DNA of 64,000 bases from the NCBI RefSeq assembly GCF_041435115.1, contig NZ_CP108046.1, positions 7,006,001 to 7,070,000 on the forward strand, in the 5' to 3' direction. Positions within the stretch are counted from its first letter, which is position 1; the number at the start of each line of letters is the position of its first letter. The DNA is from Streptomyces sp. NBC_00289. GTDB lineage: Bacteria > Actinomycetota > Actinomycetes > Streptomycetales > Streptomycetaceae. Under the pieces are notes generated by a model. That model had not been told where the DNA came from. It saw only the letters and a program-made list of their open reading frames with translations, and made no database searches. Positions 35,181 through 44,046 of this stretch are shown here, piece after piece. The translations under genes were made by a program, and so were the position numbers.

Positions 35181-35840
35181 TCATGCCGTACGCCAGTTCC
35201 CCAGCAGGGCCGGACCCACCTGATCGAGGTACGAGGCGGTCAGTTCACGCATCGCCTCGGTGCTGACGTCCTCCCCCACGGACCACTTCCGTTCGGTCAC
35301 CCGGACCACCGCGCTGAAGACCGCCACCAGGAGGCGCGGCCGGGGGTCCGTGTCGACGTCCAGCCCCTCGCGCTCGGCGATGATGCGGGCGATCCTCTCC
35401 TCCAGCTCCGCCGAGCGCCGCAGGTGTGCGGCGAGCAGCGCGGGTGTCGCCTCGATCACCCGGTAGGTGCGCAGATGCAGTTCGAGCGGCACGACCTGCT
35501 CGATCGCCTCGCCGATGGTGTGCCAGCTCTCCAGGACGGCCCGTCGCAGGGCCTCCAGCGGGGCCTCGTGCGGCGGTCGCGCGCGTACGGCCTCGGTGAA
35601 GTGCGACTCCGCGAGCTCGGGCGCGAAGAAGACCGCGTCCTCCTTGCTCGCGAAGTAGCGGAAGTAGGTGCGCTGGGAGACGTCCACGGCCTCGACGATG
35701 TCGTCGACGGTGGTCTGTTCGTACCCCCGGGTCGTGAACAGGTCGAGGGCGGCCCGCAGCAGGGCGTCGCGGGTGCGCTGCTTCTTGCGTTCCCGCAGGC
35801 CCGGCCGTGGCACCGGACGCGCGGCACCGGCTGTCTCCAC
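35181..35840 (-). CDS. TetR-family repressor next to an MFS exporter
   Basis: A 219-aa regulator. The HTH is KKQRTRDALLRAALDLFTTRGYEQTTVDDIVEAVDVSQRTYFRYFASKEDAVF (pattern spread over residues 16-70). The C-terminal domain is helical and ends with a MREL and YLDQVGPALL helix. GTG at 35840 is preceded by GGAGA. It is divergent from the drug-exporter gene, and the gap contains inverted GTGACAGT/ACTGTCAC sites overlapping the exporter promoter, so repression of the exporter is the natural reading. Confidence 0.93.
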   Translation of the reverse strand: METAGAARPVPRPGLRERKKQRTRDALLRAALDLFTTRGYEQTTVDDIVEAVDVSQRTYFRYFASKEDAVFFAPELAESHFTEAVRARPPHEAPLEALRRAVLESWHTIGEAIEQVVPLELHLRTYRVIEATPALLAAHLRRSAELEERIARIIAEREGLDVDTDPRPRLLVAVFSAVVRVTERKWSVGEDVSTEAMRELTASYLDQVGPALLGNWRTA

Positions 35841-35902
35841 GGGCTCTCCTTCGAACTGTCCGCCCGGTCCGTTCCCACGGTCCGGGCAAGGGGCGGGGTG
35901 TC

Positions 35903-35953
35903 GTGACAGTTACCGACTTGTGATGTTGTTTGTCAACTGTCAGCGACTGTCAC
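35903..35953. promoter_or_regulatory. Inverted GTGACAGT ... ACTGTCAC operator set
   Basis: GTGACAGT (35903-35910) and ACTGTCAC (35946-35953) are exact inverted copies, with a third AACTGTCAG copy at 35935-35943. They cover the -35 to -10 region of the exporter promoter. Probable TetR operators. Confidence 0.6.
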
Positions 35954-35958
35954 TAACC
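35930..35958 (+). promoter_or_regulatory. Promoter of the MFS exporter, implying a leaderless mRNA
   Basis: TTGTCA (35930-35935) is followed after 16-17 nt by ACTAAC/CTAACC (35952-35958). Transcription would then begin at or within a few bases of the ATG at 35967. No ribosome site precedes that ATG, which fits leaderless translation. Confidence 0.5.
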
Positions 35959-35966
35959 TCGAACGT

Positions 35967-37586
35967 ATGACTAGTCAGACCACCATCGGTACGGCGGGTC
36001 CGGGGGACAAGGCACCGGCAGACCCGTCCGACCGGTCCTCGGCCTCCGGGCTGCGCGGCCATCCCTGGTTCACCCTCATCACCGTCGCCGTCGGAGTCAT
36101 GATGGTGGCCCTCGACGGCACCATCGTGGCCATCGCGAACCCGGCCATCCAGAAGGACCTGAACGCCAGCTTCGCCGACGTCCAGTGGATCACCAACGGC
36201 TACTTCCTCGCCCTCGCCGTCTCCCTCATCACCGCGGGCAAGCTCGGTGACCGCTTCGGCCACCGGCAGACCTTCCTGATCGGTGTGGTCGGCTTCGCGG
36301 CCGCCTCCGGCGCCATCGGCCTGTCCGGCAGCATCGCGCTGGTCGTCACCTTCCGCGTGCTGCAGGGACTGTTCGGCGCCCTGCTGATGCCGGCCGCGCT
36401 CGGCCTGCTGCGCGCCACCTTCCCGGCCGAGAAGCTCAACATGGCCATCGGTATCTGGGGCATGGTCATCGGCGCCTCCACCGCGGGCGGCCCGATCCTC
36501 GGCGGCGTCCTGGTCGAGCACGTCAACTGGCAGTCGGTGTTCTTCATCAACGTGCCGGTCGGTGTCCTCGCGCTCGTCCTCGGCACGCTGATCCTGCTCG
36601 ACCACCGGGCGGAGAACGCCCCGCGGTCCTTCGACATCCTGGGCATCGTGCTGCTGTCCGGTGCGATGTTCTGCCTGGTGTGGGCACTGATCAAGGCTCC
36701 GGCGTGGGGCTGGGGCGACGGCAAGACGTGGATGTTCGTCGCGGTGTCCCTGGTGAGCTTCGCCCTCTTCTCCCTCTGGGAGACGAAGGTGAAGGAACCC
36801 CTGATCCCGCTGGCACTGTTCCGCTCGGTCCCGCTGTCCGCGGGCGTGATCCTGATGGTGCTGATGGCCATCGCCTTCATGGGCGGTCTCTTCTTCGTGA
36901 CGTTCTACCTCCAGAACGTGCACGGTATGAGCCCGATCGACGCGGGCCTGCACCTGCTCCCGCTCACCGGGATGATGATCGTCGGCTCCCCGCTCGCGGG
37001 CGCCATGATCACCAAACTGGGTCCGCGCATCCCGCTGGCCGGCGGCATGGTGTCCGTCGCGATCGCCATGTTCGGGATGTCCACCCTGGAGGTGGACACG
37101 GGCAGCGCCACCATGTCGCTCTGGTTCGCCCTGCTGGGCCTCGGCCTCGCCCCCGTGATGGTCGGCGCCACCGAGGTCATCGTCGGCAACGCGCCCATGG
37201 AGCTGTCCGGTGTCGCCGGCGGCCTCCAGCAGGCCGCGATGCAGGTCGGCGGCAGCCTCGGTACGGCCGTGCTCGGCGCCGTCATGGCCTCCAAGGTGGA
37301 CGGCGACCTTCCGGGCAACTGGGCGGACGCGGGCCTGCCGAAGCTCACCCCGGCCCAGCTGGACCAGGCCTCCGAAGCGGTCCAGGTCGGCGTGGCCCCG
37401 GTGGGCAAGGGCACGCCCGAGGCGATCGCCGCGAAGATCGCGGACGTCGCGCACGACACCTTCATCTCCGGCATGAGCCTGGCGTCCCTGGTCGCCGCCG
37501 GGGTCGCCGTCGTCGCGGTCGGGGTCGCGCTGCTCACCAAGCGCGGCGAGAACGCCGAGGCGGGGGCGGGCGCCGCGCACATCTGA
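35967..37586 (+). CDS. MFS drug exporter, DHA2 (EmrB/QacA) family
   Basis: A 539-aa transporter with about 14 hydrophobic segments, using the proton gradient to export small molecules. Family motifs are LDGTIVAIANPAI in helix 1, GKLGDRFGHRQTFLIGVVGF (motif A) after helix 2, and GIWGMVIGASTAGGPILGGVL (motif C, an antiporter signature). The C-terminal segment is followed by a short Ala/Gly-rich tail. It is divergent from a TetR gene, with operators overlapping its promoter. The substrate is unknown; multidrug or antibiotic self-protection is typical. Confidence 0.95.
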   Translation: MTSQTTIGTAGPGDKAPADPSDRSSASGLRGHPWFTLITVAVGVMMVALDGTIVAIANPAIQKDLNASFADVQWITNGYFLALAVSLITAGKLGDRFGHRQTFLIGVVGFAAASGAIGLSGSIALVVTFRVLQGLFGALLMPAALGLLRATFPAEKLNMAIGIWGMVIGASTAGGPILGGVLVEHVNWQSVFFINVPVGVLALVLGTLILLDHRAENAPRSFDILGIVLLSGAMFCLVWALIKAPAWGWGDGKTWMFVAVSLVSFALFSLWETKVKEPLIPLALFRSVPLSAGVILMVLMAIAFMGGLFFVTFYLQNVHGMSPIDAGLHLLPLTGMMIVGSPLAGAMITKLGPRIPLAGGMVSVAIAMFGMSTLEVDTGSATMSLWFALLGLGLAPVMVGATEVIVGNAPMELSGVAGGLQQAAMQVGGSLGTAVLGAVMASKVDGDLPGNWADAGLPKLTPAQLDQASEAVQVGVAPVGKGTPEAIAAKIADVAHDTFISGMSLASLVAAGVAVVAVGVALLTKRGENAEAGAGAAHI

Positions 37587-37965
37587 GGCGCCGCGCACAT
37601 CCGAACGGGCGGGCACCGCGCATCTCCGGCGAACATCGCGGACGATGCGCGGAGTTCGCCTATCAGGGTGACAAAGCTAAAGATTCCTCGCCGTCGGTAC
37701 GCGCCTCGGGTCACAGTGGGTCAAGCCCTCCGTACGGCATGTCCCCGAGGCAACTCCGGGTCGGACACCGCCCCTTGGAGGGCGACCGGTGCTGCGGCGC
37801 GCTGCCGGAGGGGGGTGGCGCGCCGGCAGACCGGAAGCGAGGGCGTGGACGTCCGGAGGATTAACGGCCGTACCACGGATGTCCGGAGGATTAACGGCCG
37901 CACCCGGGGTACACGCACCATTGAACCCGAAACGAACCCAAACAACCGAGGGGTTCAGGGAGTTG
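37587..37965. other. Intergenic region with paired 20-bp direct repeats
   Basis: GTCCGGAGGATTAACGGCCG occurs exactly at 37851-37870 and 37881-37900, a 30-bp period. A 115-residue open frame crosses the region but has no good start site or domain. The region lies after the exporter and before the DUF4190 gene, so the repeats may be regulator sites for the latter. Confidence 0.65.
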
Positions 37966-38277
37966 ATGATGGCGGGCTTCGGACACGGAACGCGCAGTTA
38001 CCCCCGCTCACGTAGCCGCACGAGGTCACGGAGCGGGCCGGATCGCGCGACGCTCGGAATCATCGGAGTCATCTGCGCGGTCGCCGGTTTCTTCGTGCTG
38101 GGGATCATCCTCGGCCCGGTGGCCGTTGTCTGCGGCTGGCTTGCCATGGGCCGTAGCTGGTCGGGCGGCAGCCGCTCGATCCCGGCCCTGGTCGCCCTCG
38201 TTCTGGGCGCCATCGACACGCTCCTGGCGATCATCTGGCTCGCTGGAGCGGCGACCCCGGGCAGCGGTCTGTTCTGA
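37966..38277 (+). CDS. Small DUF4190-type membrane protein
   Basis: A 103-aa protein with a basic, Arg/Ser-rich N-terminus and two hydrophobic hairpin segments: LGIIGVICAVAGFFVLGIILGPVAVVCGWLAMG and IPALVALVLGAIDTLLAIIWLAG. This double-helix pattern with a GxxxxGPxA turn is that of DUF4190. Two adjacent ATGs (37966, 37969) follow AGGGAG; the second is better spaced. Function is unknown. Paired direct repeats lie ~70-115 bp upstream, and a hairpin follows the stop. Confidence 0.75.
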   Translation: MMAGFGHGTRSYPRSRSRTRSRSGPDRATLGIIGVICAVAGFFVLGIILGPVAVVCGWLAMGRSWSGGSRSIPALVALVLGAIDTLLAIIWLAGAATPGSGLF

Positions 38278-39075
38278 CCCGGGCGTGTGAGGGAAGGGCT
38301 CCCGGCGCATGGGCCGGGAGCCCGCCCGCGCGCCGGCCAGGGTCAGCCCGGCCGGCGTCCGCAGCGCGGCCACCTCGGCCCGCAGCGCCCGCACCTCCGC
38401 CGTCAGCGCCTCGATGGCCTCCGTCTGGCGCCGCTCCGTCACGTCGTCCTTCTCGAACCGCGAGATGAACCACGCGGCGATGTTCGCGGTCACCACACCC
38501 AGCAGCGCGATCCCGGAGAGCATCAGGCCCACCGCGATCATCCGCCCCAGCCCGGTGGTCGGCGCGTGGTCGCCGTACCCCACGGTGGTCATCGTGGTGA
38601 ACGACCACCACACCGCGTCACCCAGCGTGCGGATGTTCCCGCGCGGGGAGTCCCGCTCCACCGACAGCACCGCGAGTGAGCCGAACATCAGCAGCCCGAC
38701 CACCGCGCCGGCGACATACGTGGTCAGCCGGATCTGCGAGGCCATCCGGGCCCGCCGGCCCACCAGCATCAGCGTCGAGACCAGCCGCAGCAGCCGGAGC
38801 GGCTGGAGCAGCGGCAGCACCACCGCGCACAGATCCAGCCAGTGCGTCCGCACGAACGTCCCGCGCTGCCGGGCGAGCCCCAGCCGCACCAGGTAGTCCG
38901 CCGCGAACGCTCCCCAGACCACCCACTCGGCCACCGTGCACCCGGCGGTCAGCGAACGGCCCGCCGAACTGTCCACGATCGGCACCGCGTAGGCGACGGC
39001 GAACAGCACGGCGAGTACCAGCAGGGGCCGCTGGCTCAGCTGCTCCCAACGGGCCTGTGCCGACTGTTGCTCCAT
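38026..39075 (-). CDS. Potassium-channel-like two-pore-region membrane protein with antisense-overlapping tail
   Basis: A 349-aa ion-channel-like protein. A voltage-sensor-like N-terminal part (helices around 18-36, 49-66, 82-105, 118-138) precedes the pore with selectivity filter TVGYGD at 164-169 and the final helix IAVGLMLSGIALLGVVTANIAAWF. A cytoplasmic coiled coil (EAIEALTAEVRALRAEVAALR) follows. The S4-like segment has few arginines (LRLLRL, GRRAR), so voltage gating is uncertain. Typical relatives would end near residue 265; here the frame continues for ~84 residues antisense to the DUF4190 gene. The extension looks like shadow translation, and the terminator hairpin lies within it. 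ATG 39075. Confidence 0.8.
   Translation of the reverse strand: MEQQSAQARWEQLSQRPLLVLAVLFAVAYAVPIVDSSAGRSLTAGCTVAEWVVWGAFAADYLVRLGLARQRGTFVRTHWLDLCAVVLPLLQPLRLLRLVSTLMLVGRRARMASQIRLTTYVAGAVVGLLMFGSLAVLSVERDSPRGNIRTLGDAVWWSFTTMTTVGYGDHAPTTGLGRMIAVGLMLSGIALLGVVTANIAAWFISRFEKDDVTERRQTEAIEALTAEVRALRAEVAALRTPAGLTLAGARAGSRPMRREPFPHTPGSEQTAARGRRSSEPDDRQERVDGAQNEGDQGRDRAAAARPATAHGKPAADNGHRAEDDPQHEETGDRADDSDDSERRAIRPAP
38296..38323. terminator. Hairpin after DUF4190, inside the channel gene tail
   Basis: An 11-bp stem (38296-38306 with 38313-38323) and 6-nt loop, 19 bp past the DUF4190 stop. On the other strand it sits near codon 255 of the channel gene. Confidence 0.65.
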
Positions 39076-39162
39076 GCCCGCATCGTAAAGAACCCGCAAG
39101 GGCCCGCAGCGCGAGGGCGGCGGAGCCCGCAGGCCCCGCCGCCCTCCGACACCGCACGCGTC

Positions 39163-41895
39163 CTACGCGTCGCCCCCCGCCGCACCGGGATCGGCCGCCG
39201 ACGCGTCGAGCAGTTGGTAGCGGTCGATCGCCTGCTTCAGCACCGACCGGTCCACCTTCCCCTCCTTCGCCAGCTCGGTCAGCACGCCCACCACGATCGA
39301 CTGCGCGTCGATGTGGAAGAAGCGCCGCGCCGCACCGCGCGTGTCCGCGAACCCGAAGCCGTCCGCACCGAGCGACTGGTACGTCCCCGGCACCCACCGC
39401 GCGATCTGGTCCGGCACCGACCGCATCCAGTCGGACACCGCCACGAACGGTCCCTGGGCCCCGGCGAGCTTCCGCGTCACGTACGGCACCCGCTGCTCCT
39501 CCTCGGGGTGCAGCAGGTTGTGCCGCTCCACCTCGACGGCGTCGCGCCGCAGCTCGTTCCAGGAGGTCGCCGACCAGACGTCGGCGCGCACGTTCCACTC
39601 CTCGGCGAGGATCCGCTGCGCCTCGATGGCCCACGGCACCGCCACGCCCGAGGCGATGACCTGCGCCGGGATGGACCCCGAGGTGCCCTCGCTGAAGCGG
39701 TGGATGCCCTTGACGATGCCCTCGGCGTCCACGTTCTCCGGCTCGGCCGGGTGCTGGATGGGCTCGTTGTAGACGGTGAGGTAGTAGAAGACGTCCTCGC
39801 TGTCGGGCCCGTACATCCGGCGCAGACCGTCCTGCACGATGTGCGCGATCTCGAAGCCGTACGCCGGGTCGTACGCCACACAGCCCGGGTTCGTCGAGGC
39901 CAGCAGCTGCGAGTGGCCGTCCGCGTGCTGCAGCCCCTCACCGGTCAGCGTCGTACGGCCGGCGGTCGCACCGAGAACGAAACCGCGCGCCAACTGGTCG
40001 GACATCTGCCAGAACTGGTCACCGGTGCGCTGGAAACCGAACATCGAGTAGAAGACGTACACCGGGATGAGCGGCTCGCCGTGCGTCGCGTAGGCCGAGC
40101 CCGCCGCGATCAGCGAGGCCGTGCAGCCGGCCTCCGAGATGCCGTCGTGCAGCATCTGCCCGGTCGGCGACTCCTTGTACGCGAGCAGCAGGTCCCGGTC
40201 CACCGCCTCGTACTGCTGGCCAAGCGGGTTGTAGATCTTCGCGCTCGGGAAGAACGAGTCCATGCCGAAGGTGCGGTACTCGTCCGGCGCGATCAGCACG
40301 AACCGCCTGCCGAGCTCCTTGTCCCGCATGAGGTCCTTGAGGAGCCGCACGAAGGCCATGGTCGTGGCGATCGACTGCTGACCGGAGCCCTTCTTCACAC
40401 TTGCGTACGTCTTGTCCCCGGGCAGGGCCAGTGGCTTCGCGCGCACCACCCGCGTCGGGACGTACCCGCCGAGCCCCTGCCGGCGGTCGTGCATGTACTG
40501 GATCTCCTCCGAGTTCCGGCCCGGGTGGTAGTACGGCGGCGCGCCGGACTCCAGCTCCTTGTCGGTGATCGGCAGGTGCAGCCGGTCGCGGAAGCCCTTG
40601 AGGTCGGCGACCGTCAGCTTCTTCATCTGGTGGGTCGCGTTGCGGCCCTCGAAGTTCGGGCCCAGCGTCCAGCCCTTGACCGTCTTGGCGAGGATCACCG
40701 TCGGCTGGCCCTTGTGCGCCTTGGCCGCCGCGAACGCCGCGAAGATCTTCTTGTGGTCGTGACCGCCGCGGCCCAGGTGCAGGATCTGGTCGTCGGTCAT
40801 GTTCTCGACCATCGCGCGCAGTCGCTGGTCGTCGCCGAAGAAGTGCTCGCGGATGTAGGAGCCGGTCTCGGTGGCGTAGGTCTGGAACTGGCCGTCCGGC
40901 GTGGTGTTCATCCGGTTGACCAGGACACCGTCCCGGTCCTGGGCCAGCAGCGGGTCCCAGGAGCGGTCCCAGATCAGCTTGATCACGTTCCAGCCGGCGC
41001 CCCGGAAGATCGACTCCAGCTCCTGGATGACCTTGCCGTTGCCGCGCACCGGGCCGTCCAGCCGCTGCAGGTTGCAGTTGACGACGAAGGTCAGGTTGTC
41101 CAGGCCCTCGCGGGCGGCGATGGACAGCTGCCCGAGCGACTCCGGCTCGTCCATCTCGCCGTCGCCGAGGAAGGCCCACACGTGCGACTTGGAGGTGTCC
41201 GCGATCTCGCGCGCCTGCATGTAGCGGTTCATCCGCGCCTGGTAGATCGCGCCGATCGGGCCCAGGCCCATCGACACGGTCGGGAACTCCCAGAAGTCCG
41301 GCATCAGCCGCGGGTGCGGGTAGCTGGAGAGGCCGTAGGGAGCCTTCGACTTCTCCTGCCGGAACGCGTCCAGGTTCTGCTCACTCAGGCGGTCCAGCAG
41401 GAACGCGCGCGCGTAGATGCCGGGGGAGGCGTGGCCCTGGAAGAAGACCTGGTCGCCGCCGTCGCCCTCGTCCTTGCCCCGGAAGAAGTGGTTGAAGCCG
41501 ACGTCGTAGAGCGAGGCGGAGGAGGCGAAGGTGGCGATGTGGCCGCCGACCCCGATGCCCGGCCGCTGGGCGCGCGAGACCATGACCGCGGCGTTCCAGC
41601 GGGTCGCGTTCAGGACCTTCCGCTCGATCTCCTCGTTGCCGGGAAAGAACGGCTCGCTCTTGGTGGGGATGGTGTTGACGTAGTCCGTGCTGCGCATCTC
41701 CGGCACGGCCACGCGCTTCTCGCGGGCCCGCTCGATCAGCCGCAGCATCAGATAGCGGGCTCGCTCCCGGCCGCGCTCGTCGACGGCGGCGTCGAGGGAG
41801 TCGAGCCACTCCTGGGTTTCCTCGGGGTCGAAGTCAGGAACCTGACTCGGAAGGCCGCCAATGATGATCGGGTTGCGATCGGATCCGGAAGCCAC
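39163..41895 (-). CDS. aceE: Pyruvate dehydrogenase E1 component, homodimeric type
   Basis: Thiamine-diphosphate-dependent decarboxylase of the pyruvate dehydrogenase complex, linking glycolysis to acetyl-CoA. The 910-aa single-chain E1 shows the ThDP motif [10 protein letters not shown] ... [11 protein letters not shown], the early conserved [22 protein letters not shown] and [22 protein letters not shown] in the central domain. Length and sequence match actinobacterial AceE. It is monocistronic here: the preceding gap is 352 bp and E2/E3 genes are absent from the window, as is usual in Streptomyces. ATG start at 41895 follows a GTAAGGAACAGC site. Confidence 0.97.
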   Translation of the reverse strand: MASGSDRNPIIIGGLPSQVPDFDPEETQEWLDSLDAAVDERGRERARYLMLRLIERAREKRVAVPEMRSTDYVNTIPTKSEPFFPGNEEIERKVLNATRWNAAVMVSRAQRPGIGVGGHIATFASSASLYDVGFNHFFRGKDEGDGGDQVFFQGHASPGIYARAFLLDRLSEQNLDAFRQEKSKAPYGLSSYPHPRLMPDFWEFPTVSMGLGPIGAIYQARMNRYMQAREIADTSKSHVWAFLGDGEMDEPESLGQLSIAAREGLDNLTFVVNCNLQRLDGPVRGNGKVIQELESIFRGAGWNVIKLIWDRSWDPLLAQDRDGVLVNRMNTTPDGQFQTYATETGSYIREHFFGDDQRLRAMVENMTDDQILHLGRGGHDHKKIFAAFAAAKAHKGQPTVILAKTVKGWTLGPNFEGRNATHQMKKLTVADLKGFRDRLHLPITDKELESGAPPYYHPGRNSEEIQYMHDRRQGLGGYVPTRVVRAKPLALPGDKTYASVKKGSGQQSIATTMAFVRLLKDLMRDKELGRRFVLIAPDEYRTFGMDSFFPSAKIYNPLGQQYEAVDRDLLLAYKESPTGQMLHDGISEAGCTASLIAAGSAYATHGEPLIPVYVFYSMFGFQRTGDQFWQMSDQLARGFVLGATAGRTTLTGEGLQHADGHSQLLASTNPGCVAYDPAYGFEIAHIVQDGLRRMYGPDSEDVFYYLTVYNEPIQHPAEPENVDAEGIVKGIHRFSEGTSGSIPAQVIASGVAVPWAIEAQRILAEEWNVRADVWSATSWNELRRDAVEVERHNLLHPEEEQRVPYVTRKLAGAQGPFVAVSDWMRSVPDQIARWVPGTYQSLGADGFGFADTRGAARRFFHIDAQSIVVGVLTELAKEGKVDRSVLKQAIDRYQLLDASAADPGAAGGDA

Positions 41896-42247
41896 GCTGT
41901 TCCTTACCTGTCAGAGGGCTGCTTTTCGCTGGGATTACGGCGTTCCTGCGCCGTTCCCCATCGTGTACCTCGGGGCGTCAAACGTCATCTCTACTCCGGG
42001 GTAACAGGATCTGCCGCAGCATCCCTGGTTCCCAAACGCACAAACGGGGCAGAAAGGTGTGGTGTGCGTCACCTGCCATCAGGGCGCCGTGCCTGGAGTT
42101 GCGGCGACACGGCCCGGATCGTCACCGTTTCGGCGGTCTCGGCGGCCGGGTACTTGCGCGATCCGCCCCGCCCGTGTGGACTACGGCCAATGCTTCGCGC
42201 ACGCGCGTGGCTGAGACATTCACCGAAACAAGATCAGGAGGCAACCC
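41896..42247. other. 352-bp divergent intergenic region between aceE and DUF3052
   Basis: Must contain promoters for both genes. I found no open frame with coding character, no repeat and no strong inverted repeat. No promoter consensus was convincing enough to place. Confidence 0.5.
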
Positions 42248-42685
42248 GTGAGCGCGACCGCGGACCACGCGGAGGAACGGACTAGCCCTGCCGTCAGGCT
42301 GGGGTTCCAGCCCGAGCAGGTGGTCCAGGAGATCGGCTACGACGACGACGTAGACCAGGAACTCCGCGAGGCCATTGAGGAAGTCATCGGCAGTGATCTC
42401 GTGGACGAGGAATACGACGACGTCGCCGACGCCGTTGTCCTGTGGTTCCGCGACGACGACGGCGACCTGACCGACGTACTGGTGGATGCCATCACGTACA
42501 TCGAAGAAGGCGGCTCGATCCTGTTGCTGACGCCGAAGACCGGCCGGGACGGCTACGTGGAGCCGAGCGACATCTCCGAAGCCGCGACGACGGCGGGGCT
42601 GTCCGCGTCGAAGAGCGTCAGTGTGGGCAAGGACTGGAGCGGCAGCAGGCTCGTGACGCCGAAGGCGGCCAAGTCCAAGAGGTAA
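42248..42685 (+). CDS. DUF3052-family acidic protein
   Basis: A 145-aa actinobacterial protein of unknown function. It is highly acidic (DDDVDQELREAIEE, DEEYDDVADAVVLWFRDDDGDL) with a conserved LGFQPEQVVQEIGYDDDVD start and a hydrophobic strand SILLLTPKTGRDGYVEPSDI. The C-terminus is Lys/Ser-rich. GTG at 42248 has AGGAGG 6 nt upstream. It is monocistronic, followed by a 12-bp hairpin. I know of no assigned biochemical role. Confidence 0.9.
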   Translation: MSATADHAEERTSPAVRLGFQPEQVVQEIGYDDDVDQELREAIEEVIGSDLVDEEYDDVADAVVLWFRDDDGDLTDVLVDAITYIEEGGSILLLTPKTGRDGYVEPSDISEAATTAGLSASKSVSVGKDWSGSRLVTPKAAKSKR

Positions 42686-42700
42686 TCCTCCGTGAACGCC

Positions 42701-42728
42701 GGACGGGCCGACTCCGGTCGGCCCGTCC
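42701..42728. terminator. Hairpin after DUF3052
   Basis: GGACGGGCCGAC-TCCG-GTCGGCCCGTCC, a 12-bp perfect stem 15 bp past the stop codon. Confidence 0.85.
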
Positions 42729-42800
42729 GTACGCCCCGGTGACCGCTGCGTAGGGTGTTCGCATCACCCGAACAGCCCCACCGAAGGGACATTCAAGGCG

Positions 42801-43259
42801 ATGGCGATCCAGGTCGGCGACAAGGCCCCCGACTTCGAGCTCAAGGACAACCACGGCCGGACCGTTCGGCTGTCCGACTTCCGCGGCCACCAGAACGTGG
42901 TGCTGCTCTTCTACCCCTTCGCCTTCACCGGCGTGTGCACCGGCGAGCTGTGCGAGCTGCGTGACAACCTGCCGCAGTTCGCCGACCGCGACACGCAACT
43001 GCTCGCCGTGTCCAACGACTCCATCCACACCCTGCGCGTCTTCGCCGAGCAGGAGGGCCTGGAGTACCCGCTGCTGTCCGACTTCTGGCCGCACGGTGAG
43101 ACCTCGCGCGCCTACGAGGTCTTCGACGAGGACAAGGGCTGCGCGGTGCGCGGGACCTTCGTCATCGACAAGGAGGGCGTGGTGCGCTGGACCGTCGTCA
43201 ACGGTCTGCCGGACGCCCGTGACCTGAACGAGTACGTCAAGGCGCTCGACACCCTGTGA
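42801..43259 (+). CDS. Peroxiredoxin, AhpE-like
   Basis: Reduces hydrogen peroxide and organic peroxides. The 152-aa thioredoxin-fold protein has the active site [18 protein letters not shown], with peroxidatic Cys46, Thr43 and an Arg later in the fold. A second cysteine at 51 and one at ~120 ([14 protein letters not shown]) could act in resolution. It resembles mycobacterial AhpE (one-Cys type). AAGG precedes the ATG. It is placed just upstream of the tellurite-resistance-type genes, so it may take part in the same stress response, though it has its own flanking sequences. Confidence 0.94.
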   Translation: MAIQVGDKAPDFELKDNHGRTVRLSDFRGHQNVVLLFYPFAFTGVCTGELCELRDNLPQFADRDTQLLAVSNDSIHTLRVFAEQEGLEYPLLSDFWPHGETSRAYEVFDEDKGCAVRGTFVIDKEGVVRWTVVNGLPDARDLNEYVKALDTL

Positions 43260-43288
43260 TTCTTCGGTTCCAAGGCCTGCGTGAGGCG

Positions 43289-43315
43289 GGAACCCGTCAC
43301 TAGGATCGAATCGTT
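43289..43315 (+). promoter_or_regulatory. Possible SigR-type promoter before the first terD
   Basis: GGAAC-N19-GTT, close to the Streptomyces thiol-stress sigma factor (SigR) consensus GGAAT-N18/19-GTT, ends 58 bp before the start codon. Short motifs of this kind can occur by chance. Confidence 0.3.
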
Positions 43316-43372
43316 GATCCGATATCCGACGCACGGCGGGGCTCCCCGCCCCTGGACATCATTGGAGGACTC

Positions 43373-43948
43373 GTGGGAGTCAGCCTCAGCAAGGGCGGCA
43401 ATGTCTCACTGACCAAGGAGGCCCCGGGCCTGACCGCGGTCATCGTCGGTCTGGGGTGGGACGTCCGCACCACCACCGGCACCGACTTCGACCTCGACGC
43501 CAGCGCCATCCTGACGAACGCCGAGGGCAAGGTCAGCAGCGACGCGAACTTCGTGTTCTTCAACAACCTGAAGAGCCCGGACGGCTCGGTCGAGCACACC
43601 GGCGACAACATCACCGGTGAGGGCGAGGGCGACGACGAGCAGATCAAGATCAACCTCGCCGGCGTCCCGGCCGACGTGGAGAAGATCGTCTTCCCGGTCT
43701 CGATCTACGACGCCGAGAACCGCCAGCAGTCGTTCGGCCAGGTCCGCAACGCGTTCATCCGCGTCGTGAACCAGGCCGGCGAGGCGGAGCTCGCCCGCTA
43801 CGACCTCTCCGAGGACGCCTCGACGGAGACCGCCATGGTCTTCGGCGAGCTGTACCGGCACGGCGCGGAGTGGAAGTTCCGTGCCATCGGCCAGGGCTAC
43901 GCCTCGGGCCTGCGCGGCATCGCGCAGGACTTCGGCGTCAACGTCTGA
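43373..43948 (+). CDS. terD: TerD-family tellurium/stress resistance protein, copy 1
   Basis: A 191-aa calcium-binding stress protein. The domain shows [93 protein letters not shown] and [34 protein letters not shown], read in sections. The acidic D-x-D and GEGEGDDE stretches form the calcium sites. GTG start follows GGAGGACTC. TerD proteins are linked to tellurite resistance, phage and colicin resistance and, in Streptomyces, to development. It is followed by a hairpin and a close paralogue. Confidence 0.95.
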   Translation: MGVSLSKGGNVSLTKEAPGLTAVIVGLGWDVRTTTGTDFDLDASAILTNAEGKVSSDANFVFFNNLKSPDGSVEHTGDNITGEGEGDDEQIKINLAGVPADVEKIVFPVSIYDAENRQQSFGQVRNAFIRVVNQAGEAELARYDLSEDASTETAMVFGELYRHGAEWKFRAIGQGYASGLRGIAQDFGVNV

Positions 43949-43964
43949 GCCCCCAGGCCGCATC

Positions 43965-43999
43965 GTCCGGCGCCGCACTGCTCGCGTGCGGCGCCGGAC
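43965..43999. terminator. Hairpin between the two terD genes
   Basis: A 14-bp perfect stem (43965-43978 with 43986-43999) with a 7-nt loop. It could separate expression of the two paralogues. Confidence 0.8.
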
Positions 44000-44046
44000 G
44001 CGCAGGACAACCCAGGTAGGTACCGTCTCGGGGAGGGACCAGCAGC

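Noticed and set aside
37668..38015. 115-codon open frame upstream of DUF4190
   Set aside because: Poor start context, low-complexity basic sequence, and it overlaps the DUF4190 start in another frame. The repeated words are better explained as DNA sites.
38842..42285. 1147-codon open frame antisense to aceE
   Set aside because: Arg/Val/Leu/His-rich shadow of aceE codons without any recognisable motif; aceE on the other strand is certain.
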